Shown here one piece after another: positions 9,498 to 17,797 of a stretch of DNA of 64,000 nt. The stretch is taken from the NCBI GenBank assembly GCA_027557655.1, contig CP064915.1, positions 620,001 through 684,000 of the forward strand, in the 5' to 3' direction. A program made the translations under genes and the position numbers. This DNA is from Candidatus Kinetoplastibacterium crithidii (GTDB lineage Bacteria > Pseudomonadota > Gammaproteobacteria > Burkholderiales > Burkholderiaceae_B). Position 1 is the first letter of the stretch, and each line of letters begins with the position of its first letter. The notes under the pieces were generated by a model that was given only the letters and a program-made list of their open reading frames with translations, was not told where the DNA came from and ran no database searches.

Positions 9498-10359
9498 TTA
9501 ATCAACTGTAATATATTCCCACATATCTTGGTTTTTTAATAAAGCTCTAACTAATTTATTGTTCAAAGAATGACTAGATTTACCAGCTGTATTCCGAGCT
9601 ATTAAAGAATGTCCTAATAAATATAGATCTCCTATTGCATCTAGAATTTTATGCCTTAAAAAATTCATCTTTATAACGCAGACCTTCATTATTTACAATC
9701 TTATTATGATATAAAATAATAACATTGTTTAAACAAGACCGTAATGCTAGACCTTTAGGTCGCAAATAGTTAACATCTTCTATAAATCCAAAAGTTCTTG
9801 CCATAGAAATATTTTTTATGTAAGTTTCCTTAGAAATATTAATTTCCATATTATTAGTAGTAGATATAATAACAGGATGTCTATATTCATTGAAAAATTT
9901 ATAATAAACTTACTACAAGGCTCTAATCTAGCATATTTTTTTATTTTTCATCCTCATCAAAAACCTCTATTGGCTTAAGTATTTTTATAAATTTTTTAGG
10001 TGCATCTTGTTCAACAATACCAGACGATAATAAATTAAAAAATGGAATAGAACTACCGTCCATTATTGGAATTTCCTCTGCATTAATATCTATATGCAAA
10101 TTATCTATCCCCAAAGCAGATAGAGCAGACATTAAATGCTCTACTGTAGATACTCTTACGTCACCACACTGTAAGACTGTTACCAACTGTGTATCAGCTA
10201 CATAATTCGCATAAGCTGGGATATCAACGACAGGATCTATATCTATTCTATGAAATAGAATGCCACTATTAACATTAGCAGGCCTTAAAATCAAATCAAT
10301 AGTTGGATCCCAATACCTCTTATACTAACAATTTTCTGTATGCTATATTGTTTTAGCAT
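9498..10359 (-). pseudogene. lpxC: Broken lpxC (UDP-3-O-acyl-N-acetylglucosamine deacetylase)
   Basis: LpxC catalyses the committed step of lipid A synthesis. The minus strand encodes recognisable LpxC over its whole length, but in pieces in different frames. An N-terminus [19 protein letters not shown] starts at 10359. A second piece begins [21 protein letters not shown] and contains [11 protein letters not shown] and IPIMDGS. A third contains HPVI and SMARTFGFIEDVNYLRPKGLA. The last contains [16 protein letters not shown] and [13 protein letters not shown]. Frame breaks lie near 10298-10312 (with loss of the LHSGEKV segment), at a coding-strand A7 (9936-9942) right after an in-frame TAA, at T5 (9893-9897) and at T6 (9658-9663). 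Zinc-ligand and catalytic residues (E-H, HKILD, SHSLNN) survive, so inactivation looks recent. Confidence 0.9.
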
Positions 10360-10395
10360 AAATAAACCTTATTTACAGAATATAATATATATAAT

Positions 10396-11556
10396 CTAAT
10401 CGACTCGCTTTCTTAAGAAACTAGGAATATCAAAATCATTATTACTTTTGACAGATTTATCGTTGTCAACATTAGATTCTTTGACTCTAGGATTTGTAAT
10501 TACAGATGGAGAAGAAACTTTATTTTGATATTTATTAGATTCAAAAGATGCTCTTTTCTTATCAATAGAGATACTCTGCAATTTATTATTGTTTATGTTA
10601 TCTGAAGACTTATTCAAACCTGTCGCTACAACAGTAACTCTAAGTTCATCACCCATAGAATCATCATAAGCATTACCAAAAATCACAGTTGCATCTTCTG
10701 AGGCATAGGCACGTATTATCTCCATAATTTCACGAGTTTCCTTCATTTTTAGTGATCTACTAGAAGTAATATTAACTAACAATCCTTTTGCTCCTTCTAA
10801 ATTAACTCCCTCTAGTAATGGACAAGCAATCGCCTGTTTTGCTGCAATTTTTGCACGTTCCTCACCAGATGCTACTGCAGTACCCATCATGGCTTGTCCA
10901 TGCTCTCCCATAATTGTACGAACATCTTCAAAGTCAACATTAACATTACCATCTACGTTAATTATTTCTGCAATACCGGCACAAGCATTATGTAAAACAC
11001 TATCAGCAGCTTTAAAACAATCTTCTTGAGTAGCATCCTCATCCATAAATTCATAAAGATTCTCATTCAAAATCACAATTAAAGAATCCACATGTTTTGA
11101 TAATTCTTCTATACCCTCTTCTGCTAAACGCAGACGCTTATTACCTTCAAATAAGAATGGTTTTGTTACGATTCCTACTGTCAATATACCTAAATTTTTT
11201 GCTATTTCTGCAACAATAGGACTAGCTCCAGTACCTGTACCTCCTCCCATTCCTGCAGTAATAAATACCATATGAGAACCATCTAATACAGAACGGATCT
11301 CTTCTCTTGCCGTTTCAGCGTGTGCCCTTCCTTGTTCTGGTTTAGCTCCTGCACCTAAACCAGTCTCTCCAAGACGAATTTGTACAGGAGCATTAGTAGC
11401 AACTAAAGCTTGAGAATCTGTATTTGCACATATAAAATCAACACCCTTAATTCCACTATTAATCATATGTGCTACAGCGTTACCTCCTGCACCTCCGACA
11501 CCTATAACTTTTATAATTGTTCCTTTGGAACTATTATCTAGAATCTCAAACCTCAT
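10396..11556 (-). CDS. ftsZ: Cell division GTPase FtsZ
   Basis: Tubulin-like GTPase that forms the Z ring at midcell. 386 residues with the nucleotide-binding GGAGGNAV (21-28) and the tubulin signature GGGTGTGA (104-111). The T7-loop region ([10 protein letters not shown]) is also present. A poorly conserved linker (about 320-370) is followed by the C-terminal peptide DIPSFLRKR, the usual docking site for FtsA, ZipA, MinC and ClpX. GAGAGGA upstream of the ATG is a fair ribosome-binding site. In related genomes ftsQ and ftsA lie between ddl and ftsZ; here only 113 bases separate ddl and ftsZ and both are missing. ftsZ itself shows no decay. Confidence 0.98.
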   Translation of the reverse strand: MRFEILDNSSKGTIIKVIGVGGAGGNAVAHMINSGIKGVDFICANTDSQALVATNAPVQIRLGETGLGAGAKPEQGRAHAETAREEIRSVLDGSHMVFITAGMGGGTGTGASPIVAEIAKNLGILTVGIVTKPFLFEGNKRLRLAEEGIEELSKHVDSLIVILNENLYEFMDEDATQEDCFKAADSVLHNACAGIAEIINVDGNVNVDFEDVRTIMGEHGQAMMGTAVASGEERAKIAAKQAIACPLLEGVNLEGAKGLLVNITSSRSLKMKETREIMEIIRAYASEDATVIFGNAYDDSMGDELRVTVVATGLNKSSDNINNNKLQSISIDKKRASFESNKYQNKVSSPSVITNPRVKESNVDNDKSVKSNNDFDIPSFLRKRVD

Positions 11557-11669
11557 ATGATCCTCTCAAACCTTTTCAGTATTATTACTAATAAAAATAG
11601 TATTCAATATGTAAAATAATAACCACTAGAACTAGACTCTACATTATCTAAAATATACCATAATGTTAT

Positions 11670-12602
11670 TTAATTCTTGCATGAAGCCATCGATAATATG
11701 TTCAAACATAAATCTTCATAACTAATTCCATTAGCTTTTGCCGCAATTGGCATTAGAGAATTTAAAGTCATACCAGGACAAGTATTAATTTCTAACAACC
11801 AAGCTTGATTAAACCTATCTAAAATTAAATCTATTCTAGCCCAACCTTTACAATGAATCACTTCATAAGCTTTTTTTGATATCTTTATAATATTGTTCTT
11901 CAGTTCTATAGGTAAATTAGCTGGACATAAATACTTAGTTTCTTTGGAAAAATATTTACTTTCATAATCGTAACATCTATTATCCGGGGTAATTATTTCT
12001 ATAATTGGTAAAACTTTAATTCCTGAAGAATCTTCAATAATAGAAACTGTCAATTCTCGACCAACAATTAATTTCTCAGCAAAAACTTCATTATTAAAAA
12101 CTGATGCATTGATATATGCTTTCTCCATATCCTCATAAAATTTTACTACTGTTGTTCCTACGGTGGAACCCTCTCCAACAGGCTTAACAATTAAAGGCAA
12201 TCCTAAAAAATCGCATGCATTGCTAAAATCTTTTTTCCCTGATAAAGACATAAAACCAGGAGTCAATAATTCTTCATATTGCCATAATTTTTTCGTAATT
12301 ATTTTATTGATTGCTATACTAGATGATAATTGACCACTTCCAGTATATGGAATACCCAATAGATCTAGAATACCCTGAATAACACCATCTTCTCCAAATC
12401 TGCCATGTAACGCAATAAAAACAACAGCAAATTTTTCTTTTATCAAATCATCTAGACTATTAATTCCTGTATCAAATAAATAAACATCTAATCCTTTACT
12501 TTTCAACGCATTAAATATATTTTTTCCTGAAATCAAAGATACCTCTCTTTCAGAAGATTGACCTCCATACAATACTCCAACCTTGCCAAAAGATATAGTC
12601 AT
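11670..12602 (-). CDS. ddl: D-alanine--D-alanine ligase
   Basis: Joins two D-Ala for the peptidoglycan stem peptide, using ATP (ATP-grasp fold). The start at 12602 ([14 protein letters not shown]) overlaps the murC stop as ATGA; the frame continues 7 codons upstream but inside murC. 310 residues. [53 protein letters not shown] and the metal-binding [11 protein letters not shown] are all present. The gene lies in the mur cluster directly after murC, as usual. Downstream the expected ftsQ and ftsA are deleted. Confidence 0.96.
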   Translation of the reverse strand: MTISFGKVGVLYGGQSSEREVSLISGKNIFNALKSKGLDVYLFDTGINSLDDLIKEKFAVVFIALHGRFGEDGVIQGILDLLGIPYTGSGQLSSSIAINKIITKKLWQYEELLTPGFMSLSGKKDFSNACDFLGLPLIVKPVGEGSTVGTTVVKFYEDMEKAYINASVFNNEVFAEKLIVGRELTVSIIEDSSGIKVLPIIEIITPDNRCYDYESKYFSKETKYLCPANLPIELKNNIIKISKKAYEVIHCKGWARIDLILDRFNQAWLLEINTCPGMTLNSLMPIAAKANGISYEDLCLNILSMASCKN

Positions 12603-13999
12603 ATAAAATCTCCTATTTGACAAGCTACCTTACTAATAGATCCAGCTCCCATAATAATTACAAGATCATTATTTCTAACATAATGAACAATAGCTTGTGG
12701 TAAATCTGTGCTTTTTTCTATAAAAATAGGATCCACTTTTCCAGCTAATTTCACAGCTTTAGCTAATGACCTACCATTTGCCGCTATCAAATGATCTTCT
12801 CCTGCACTATAAACCTCTGTTAATAATAAACAATCAACTGTACTTAAAACCTTAACAAAATCGTCAAAACAATCTCTAGTTCTAGTATATCTATGAGGTT
12901 GAAAAACTAGAATTATACGACTATTAGGCCTAGCACCTCTTGCAGCAGATATTGTAGCTGCAATTTCTACAGGATGATGTCCATAATCATCTATAACCTC
13001 GAAAAAACCACCTTTATTATTAGAAACTGGAAACTTACCAATATAAGTAAATCTTCGCCCAACCCCAGTAAAAGAATCCAAAGCATTACATATATCATGA
13101 TCTGAAATTCCTAGTTCAGTTGCGACTGCTATAGCAGCCAAAGCATTCTGCACATTATGCAACCCAGGCAAATTTAATCTGACTTTTAAAGGAATAAGTA
13201 ATTTATCAATATATCTTCTAACTGTAAAACACATAGACATATCATTTGCTTGAATATCATAAGCATATATTTGAGCATCTGAATATATTCCATATGTAAT
13301 AATAGGACGAGAAATATATGCTGCTATATCAGAGACTATTTCATTATCAGAACATAGAATTGCTTTACCATAAAAAGGCAATCTATGGACAAACTCTATA
13401 AAAGATTGTTTAAGTCTATCTATATTATGAGAATATGTATCCATATGATCTGTATCAATATTTGTAATAACTGCCATTACTGGTAACAAATTCAAAAAAG
13501 ATTCATCAGACTCATCTGCTTCCACTACTATATATTCACCCTCACCCAAACCGGCATTAGAACCTATAGAATTTAATTTGCCACCTATAACAAAAGTAGG
13601 ATCAAAACCACCAGAAGCTAACATACTAGCAATTAAACTAGTTGTAGTAGTCTTCCCATGTGTACCAGCTATGGCTATTCCTTTCTTAAATCTCATAAGT
13701 TCGGCTAACATGACAGCTCTAGACACAATAGGTATATGTTGACTTTTAGCTGCTATTAATTCAGAATTTGTATTTAAAATCGCTGATGATATAACAACCA
13801 CTTCAGATCCACTTATATTTTTAGGATCATGTCCTATATGCACAACAGCTCCCAAGGAACTTAAATGTTTTGTAATCAAGGATTCTTTTATATCTGAACC
13901 AGTAATGTAATATCCTAGATTAAGCAGAACTTCAGCTATTCCACTCATTCCAGAACCACCTATCCCTATAAAATGTATATGTCTAATATTTTTTTTCAT
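12599..13999 (-). CDS. murC: UDP-N-acetylmuramate--L-alanine ligase
   Basis: Adds the first amino acid (L-Ala) to UDP-MurNAc. The start at 13999 ([20 protein letters not shown]) is preferred; the longer frame from 14038 lies wholly within murG. 466 residues. The N-terminal GIGGSGMSG binds the UDP substrate, GTHGKTTT is the ATP P-loop, and [19 protein letters not shown] and the C-terminal FQPHRYTRT are Mur-ligase landmarks. It overlaps the murG end by 17 bases and the ddl start by 4, showing tight translational coupling. All key motifs look intact. Confidence 0.97.
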   Translation of the reverse strand: MKKNIRHIHFIGIGGSGMSGIAEVLLNLGYYITGSDIKESLITKHLSSLGAVVHIGHDPKNISGSEVVVISSAILNTNSELIAAKSQHIPIVSRAVMLAELMRFKKGIAIAGTHGKTTTTSLIASMLASGGFDPTFVIGGKLNSIGSNAGLGEGEYIVVEADESDESFLNLLPVMAVITNIDTDHMDTYSHNIDRLKQSFIEFVHRLPFYGKAILCSDNEIVSDIAAYISRPIITYGIYSDAQIYAYDIQANDMSMCFTVRRYIDKLLIPLKVRLNLPGLHNVQNALAAIAVATELGISDHDICNALDSFTGVGRRFTYIGKFPVSNNKGGFFEVIDDYGHHPVEIAATISAARGARPNSRIILVFQPHRYTRTRDCFDDFVKVLSTVDCLLLTEVYSAGEDHLIAANGRSLAKAVKLAGKVDPIFIEKSTDLPQAIVHYVRNNDLVIIMGAGSISKVACQIGDFI

Positions 14000-15077
14000 A
14001 TATGTTATTTTTCTTAAATATCTCACAAGATTCAGCAATAATATTATTAGTATCAGGTTTATATAGCGAATATGCTTTAACAGCTCTTTCTAAGAGATCA
14101 TCTCTATTAAGGTTCTTTAACCAACAAGCCAACCATTCTGCTGTAAATTCATCTTGTTTAATCAACCATGCAGCTCCAGCTTTGTATAAAAACTCAGCAT
14201 TTTTCCATTGATGATTCTTTATAGCTTTAGGAAAAGGAATTAATAAAGAAGCAACTCCAACAGCTGTTATTTCAGCAATAGTCATTGCTCCAGCCCTACA
14301 AATTACTAAATCAGCCTTAGATAGCTCCTCAGCTATATTAGCTATAAAACCTACACAATCTACCTTTAAACCAAGTTTTTCATATTTATGAGTTATTTTA
14401 TTTAAATGTTTATTTCCACATTGGTGAAGAACAATTGGCCTTTCTTCTGGCTGCAATAAGTAGATTGCCTCCGGTAAACAATTATTAATATCTCCAGAGC
14501 CAAGACTACCTCCCAATACTAACAATTTCAATGTTTTATTGGAACGAAGAGAATACCTAAAGTAGGGTGAAGAGATGCTTAAAAATTCATTACGAACAGG
14601 ATTACCAACAAACTTTATATTTTTATACTGACTAATAGGGTAACCACTCAAAACCTGTGAGGCAAATTTATAGAGAAGACTGTTTGCTCGACCCATAATA
14701 GCATTTTGTTCATGTAAAATAATAGGTATTCTTCCCAGCGAAGCTACTAAGCATACAGGAATAGTTATATAACTACCCATACCAATTACTAAATCAGGTT
14801 TTTCCGAATAAAATATTTTCCAGACATTAATCATCGAAATTAACAATTTAAATGGGAAACTTAGTAGTGTAGTAATTTTTCTATTTGGTAACCCATAAAA
14901 ATTAATAGAACGAAAATTTAATCCATTTGATCTAACTATATCATGCTCCATTTTATGTTTATTACCTAGCCATAGAACATCCCAATTTCTTTTTTTTAAA
15001 ATATCAGCTATAACCAACCCTGGCATAATATGACCAGCAGTGCCCCCAGCCACAATAATTACTAAACTTTTTTTCAT
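13983..15077 (-). CDS. murG: UDP-GlcNAc: undecaprenyl-PP-MurNAc-pentapeptide transferase (lipid II synthase)
   Basis: Peripheral inner-membrane glycosyltransferase that converts lipid I to lipid II. The start at 15077 ([20 protein letters not shown]) matches the family; five further codons upstream are in frame. 364 residues. The glycine-rich GGTAGHI loop, [29 protein letters not shown] and the C-terminal UDP-binding [14 protein letters not shown] are present. In the ancestral cluster ftsW lies between murD and murG. Here only ~118 bases separate them and contain no ftsW. Retention of MurG means lipid II can be made although the septal synthase genes are missing nearby. Confidence 0.97.
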   Translation of the reverse strand: MKKSLVIIVAGGTAGHIMPGLVIADILKKRNWDVLWLGNKHKMEHDIVRSNGLNFRSINFYGLPNRKITTLLSFPFKLLISMINVWKIFYSEKPDLVIGMGSYITIPVCLVASLGRIPIILHEQNAIMGRANSLLYKFASQVLSGYPISQYKNIKFVGNPVRNEFLSISSPYFRYSLRSNKTLKLLVLGGSLGSGDINNCLPEAIYLLQPEERPIVLHQCGNKHLNKITHKYEKLGLKVDCVGFIANIAEELSKADLVICRAGAMTIAEITAVGVASLLIPFPKAIKNHQWKNAEFLYKAGAAWLIKQDEFTAEWLACWLKNLNRDDLLERAVKAYSLYKPDTNNIIAESCEIFKKNNIYEKKY

Positions 15078-15195
15078 ATGTGACTCTCTCAAAATTTTTA
15101 GGTTTTTCGAAGCAAAAAACTAATTTGAAATGAAATATTAGCTATATAAATATATCTAATATTATGCTAACAATAATCAAATAAATAAATTGTCA

Positions 15196-16689
15196 TTATG
15201 ATTTGGAAAGATTCATTACTACATCAGAAAAAACATTACCTCTATGACTATAGTTATCAAACATATCAAAACTAGCACAAGCAGGAGATAATAAGACGAT
15301 ATCTCCTTTTGTAGCACAACTTGAAGCTTTCAAAACGGCCTCTTCCATAGTAAGTGAGAAGAAACAAGGGATGTTAGTTATTTTAATTGCCTCATAAATC
15401 TCTAAACTATCTATACCTATCAAAATAACCATTTTTGTATATTCTGCAATTGTTTCACAAATACGTGAAAAATCTTGATTTTTCCCTACGCCACCCATAA
15501 TCAAAATGGTTTTTTTATCAAAACTCTTCAAAGCTGTTATAGTTGCACTTATATTAGTACCTTTGCTATCGTCAAAATAACTAATGCCATCTATTTCAGC
15601 TACAAATTGTATTCTATGTGGCTCTCCTAAGTAATCATATGTTGTTTGTAACATCGAACTAGTTAATGGCATGATAAAACTAATTAACTGCAGAGAAGCT
15701 AATACATTGGTATAATTATGTATTCCTCTAATTTTTAATAAATTGGATTTTAATAAATAATAATTAAATCCTTTCTTTAAATCTTCTTTGTAGCTAAGAT
15801 CATTACCTATCTTACAAGAACTCTTGGAACCTTTCTCAATAAAAGCTACAAGCCATCTTATATTTTCTCTAATAATCAAACCAAAACAAGAGTCATTCAT
15901 AGGAATATCTGACCCAAAACTATATGAATCTATCTTAGATTCTAATATTTTTTGTCTTAAGATTCGATCATTACGATTAATTATTGATATTTTTGACATT
16001 CTTAAGAGTTTTAGCTTTGTATCCCAATAAGAATCCACTGTTCCATGCCAATCAATATGATCAAAGTCCAAATTAAGAATAACTGAGACATCTGAACATA
16101 AAGACTTGATTGTATACAACTGAAAACTCGATATTTCTAAAACCCATACTTCAGGCAAAATATTTTGTTCTAATGCATCCATCAATGCCTTTAAAACTGG
16201 AGGTCCTATATTACCAGCTTTACAAACCAATACACCAGATTTTTTCAGTATTTCATAAGTTAAAGAGGTAACTGTAGTTTTACCATTGGTACCAGTAATA
16301 GCTATTATTTTAGGATTATAATCATATACTATTTTTAAATCACTTAAAGCCCTAGCAAATAATTCAATATCTCCAATAATTTCAATATTTTCATTACTAG
16401 CTGCTGCAAAAATTTTTTTAGCAAAAACTTTATTAGGACTAATTCCTGGACTAATAACTATATAAGCAACTCCGGTTAACCACTCTATACAAAAATTTTC
16501 TTCGCATCCTAAATGATATATAATATTTTTACTAGGGAATTTCTTCGTTAACTCTACAATACCTTTAGAATCCTTGGAAGAATCTATCACTATAATATCG
16601 AAACCTGAATATAAACACCACAAAGCAGAAAACAATCCAGAATCACCTAGACCTACTATCATCACCAGCGGATTATTTTGAATGTTCAT
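15196..16689 (-). CDS. murD: UDP-N-acetylmuramoylalanine--D-glutamate ligase
   Basis: Adds D-Glu to UDP-MurNAc-L-Ala. The start at 16689 (MNIQNNPLVMIVGLGDSG) is chosen because it gives an ATGA overlap with the mraY stop; the extra 28 codons upstream lie within mraY. 497 residues. GLGDSG (UDP-binding), AITGTNGKTTVT (P-loop), EISSFQL and NLDFDHIDWHG (Mg2+ and central-domain motifs) are clear, as is DDSKGTN in the C-terminal domain. Followed by murG after the apparent loss of ftsW. Confidence 0.96.
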   Translation of the reverse strand: MNIQNNPLVMIVGLGDSGLFSALWCLYSGFDIIVIDSSKDSKGIVELTKKFPSKNIIYHLGCEENFCIEWLTGVAYIVISPGISPNKVFAKKIFAAASNENIEIIGDIELFARALSDLKIVYDYNPKIIAITGTNGKTTVTSLTYEILKKSGVLVCKAGNIGPPVLKALMDALEQNILPEVWVLEISSFQLYTIKSLCSDVSVILNLDFDHIDWHGTVDSYWDTKLKLLRMSKISIINRNDRILRQKILESKIDSYSFGSDIPMNDSCFGLIIRENIRWLVAFIEKGSKSSCKIGNDLSYKEDLKKGFNYYLLKSNLLKIRGIHNYTNVLASLQLISFIMPLTSSMLQTTYDYLGEPHRIQFVAEIDGISYFDDSKGTNISATITALKSFDKKTILIMGGVGKNQDFSRICETIAEYTKMVILIGIDSLEIYEAIKITNIPCFFSLTMEEAVLKASSCATKGDIVLLSPACASFDMFDNYSHRGNVFSDVVMNLSKS

Positions 16690-17786
16690 CTTATGATCAA
16701 AGAAGATAATGCTATCAATACCAATATAATATTTACAATCCAAAATCTTACTACTACTTGAGTCTCTTTCCAACCTACAATTTCAAAATGATGATGTAGT
16801 GGGGTCATTTTGAAAAATCTTCTACCAACTCCATATCTTTTTTTTGAATATTTGAACCAAAAAACCTGAATCATAACAGACATAGCTTCAGCAACAAAAA
16901 TACCACCCATTATGATAAGTGTTATTTCCTGTCTGACAATAATAGATATAACTCCCAATGCTGCACCTAAAGATAAAGAACCTACATCACCCATAAATAC
17001 TGTAGCAGGATGTATATTAAACCATAAAAAGGCTAGTTCAGAACCTATTATGGCTGCACAAAAAACTAATAATTCATTAGACGCATTTACATAAGGAAAT
17101 AATAGAGTATTAGAATATGTTTCATTCCCAATTACATAAGCAAAAATACCTAAAGAACCAGCAACTAAAATTACAGGGAAAGAAACAAGACCATCTAGAC
17201 CATCAGTTAAATTAACCGCATTACTTGTTCCGACAATAACAAAAATAGTTAAAAAAATAAAAGTTATAAGACCAATTTTGCAACTAAGATATTTAGAAAA
17301 TGGTAACAGTAAATCATAACTAAAAACAGACCTTTCATCTATGATCATATATGATATGCTAAGAGCAATTATTCCTGCACTAATTATCTGTAATAATATC
17401 TTTAATTTTGCAGAAATTCCCTCTGGGTTATTATAAATAACCTTAACAAAATCATCAAAAAAACCTATCATTCCGAATAAAACCATTGTTATAGATACAA
17501 TCCAAATATACTTATTATTTAAATCAGTCCACAAAAAAGAACTAACAAAAATTGATATTAATATAATTAGCCCTCCCATTGTCGGAATTCCATCCTTCAC
17601 TAAATGAGATTTAGGACCATATATACGAATTGACTGTTTAATTTTTAATTGTTGTAATTTCCTAATTAGATATGGAGATAATAAAACACCTATTAACATA
17701 GATGTAAAACAAGCAAATAAAGCTCTTAAAATAATATTTTCACACACTTGCGAATAAGCAAGGTATTTAAAAAACTCATAAAACAT
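16686..17786 (-). CDS. mraY: Phospho-N-acetylmuramoyl-pentapeptide transferase
   Basis: Integral membrane enzyme that moves phospho-MurNAc-pentapeptide onto undecaprenyl phosphate to make lipid I. 366 residues with about ten hydrophobic segments. PTMGGL, FFDDFVK (aspartate-rich), AVNLTDGLDGL and the C-terminal MTPLHHHFE with its histidine cluster are all present. It lies 11 bases after the murE-murF stop and overlaps murD by 4 bases. The N-terminus is MFYEFFKYL, and length and motifs are normal. Confidence 0.97.
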   Translation of the reverse strand: MFYEFFKYLAYSQVCENIILRALFACFTSMLIGVLLSPYLIRKLQQLKIKQSIRIYGPKSHLVKDGIPTMGGLIILISIFVSSFLWTDLNNKYIWIVSITMVLFGMIGFFDDFVKVIYNNPEGISAKLKILLQIISAGIIALSISYMIIDERSVFSYDLLLPFSKYLSCKIGLITFIFLTIFVIVGTSNAVNLTDGLDGLVSFPVILVAGSLGIFAYVIGNETYSNTLLFPYVNASNELLVFCAAIIGSELAFLWFNIHPATVFMGDVGSLSLGAALGVISIIVRQEITLIIMGGIFVAEAMSVMIQVFWFKYSKKRYGVGRRFFKMTPLHHHFEIVGWKETQVVVRFWIVNIILVLIALSSLIIR

Positions 17787-17797
17787 TTATTCCTCTA

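Noticed and set aside
9498..9849. Reading the two downstream lpxC pieces as separate small genes
   Set aside because: Both match consecutive LpxC segments in different frames, so they are parts of one broken gene.
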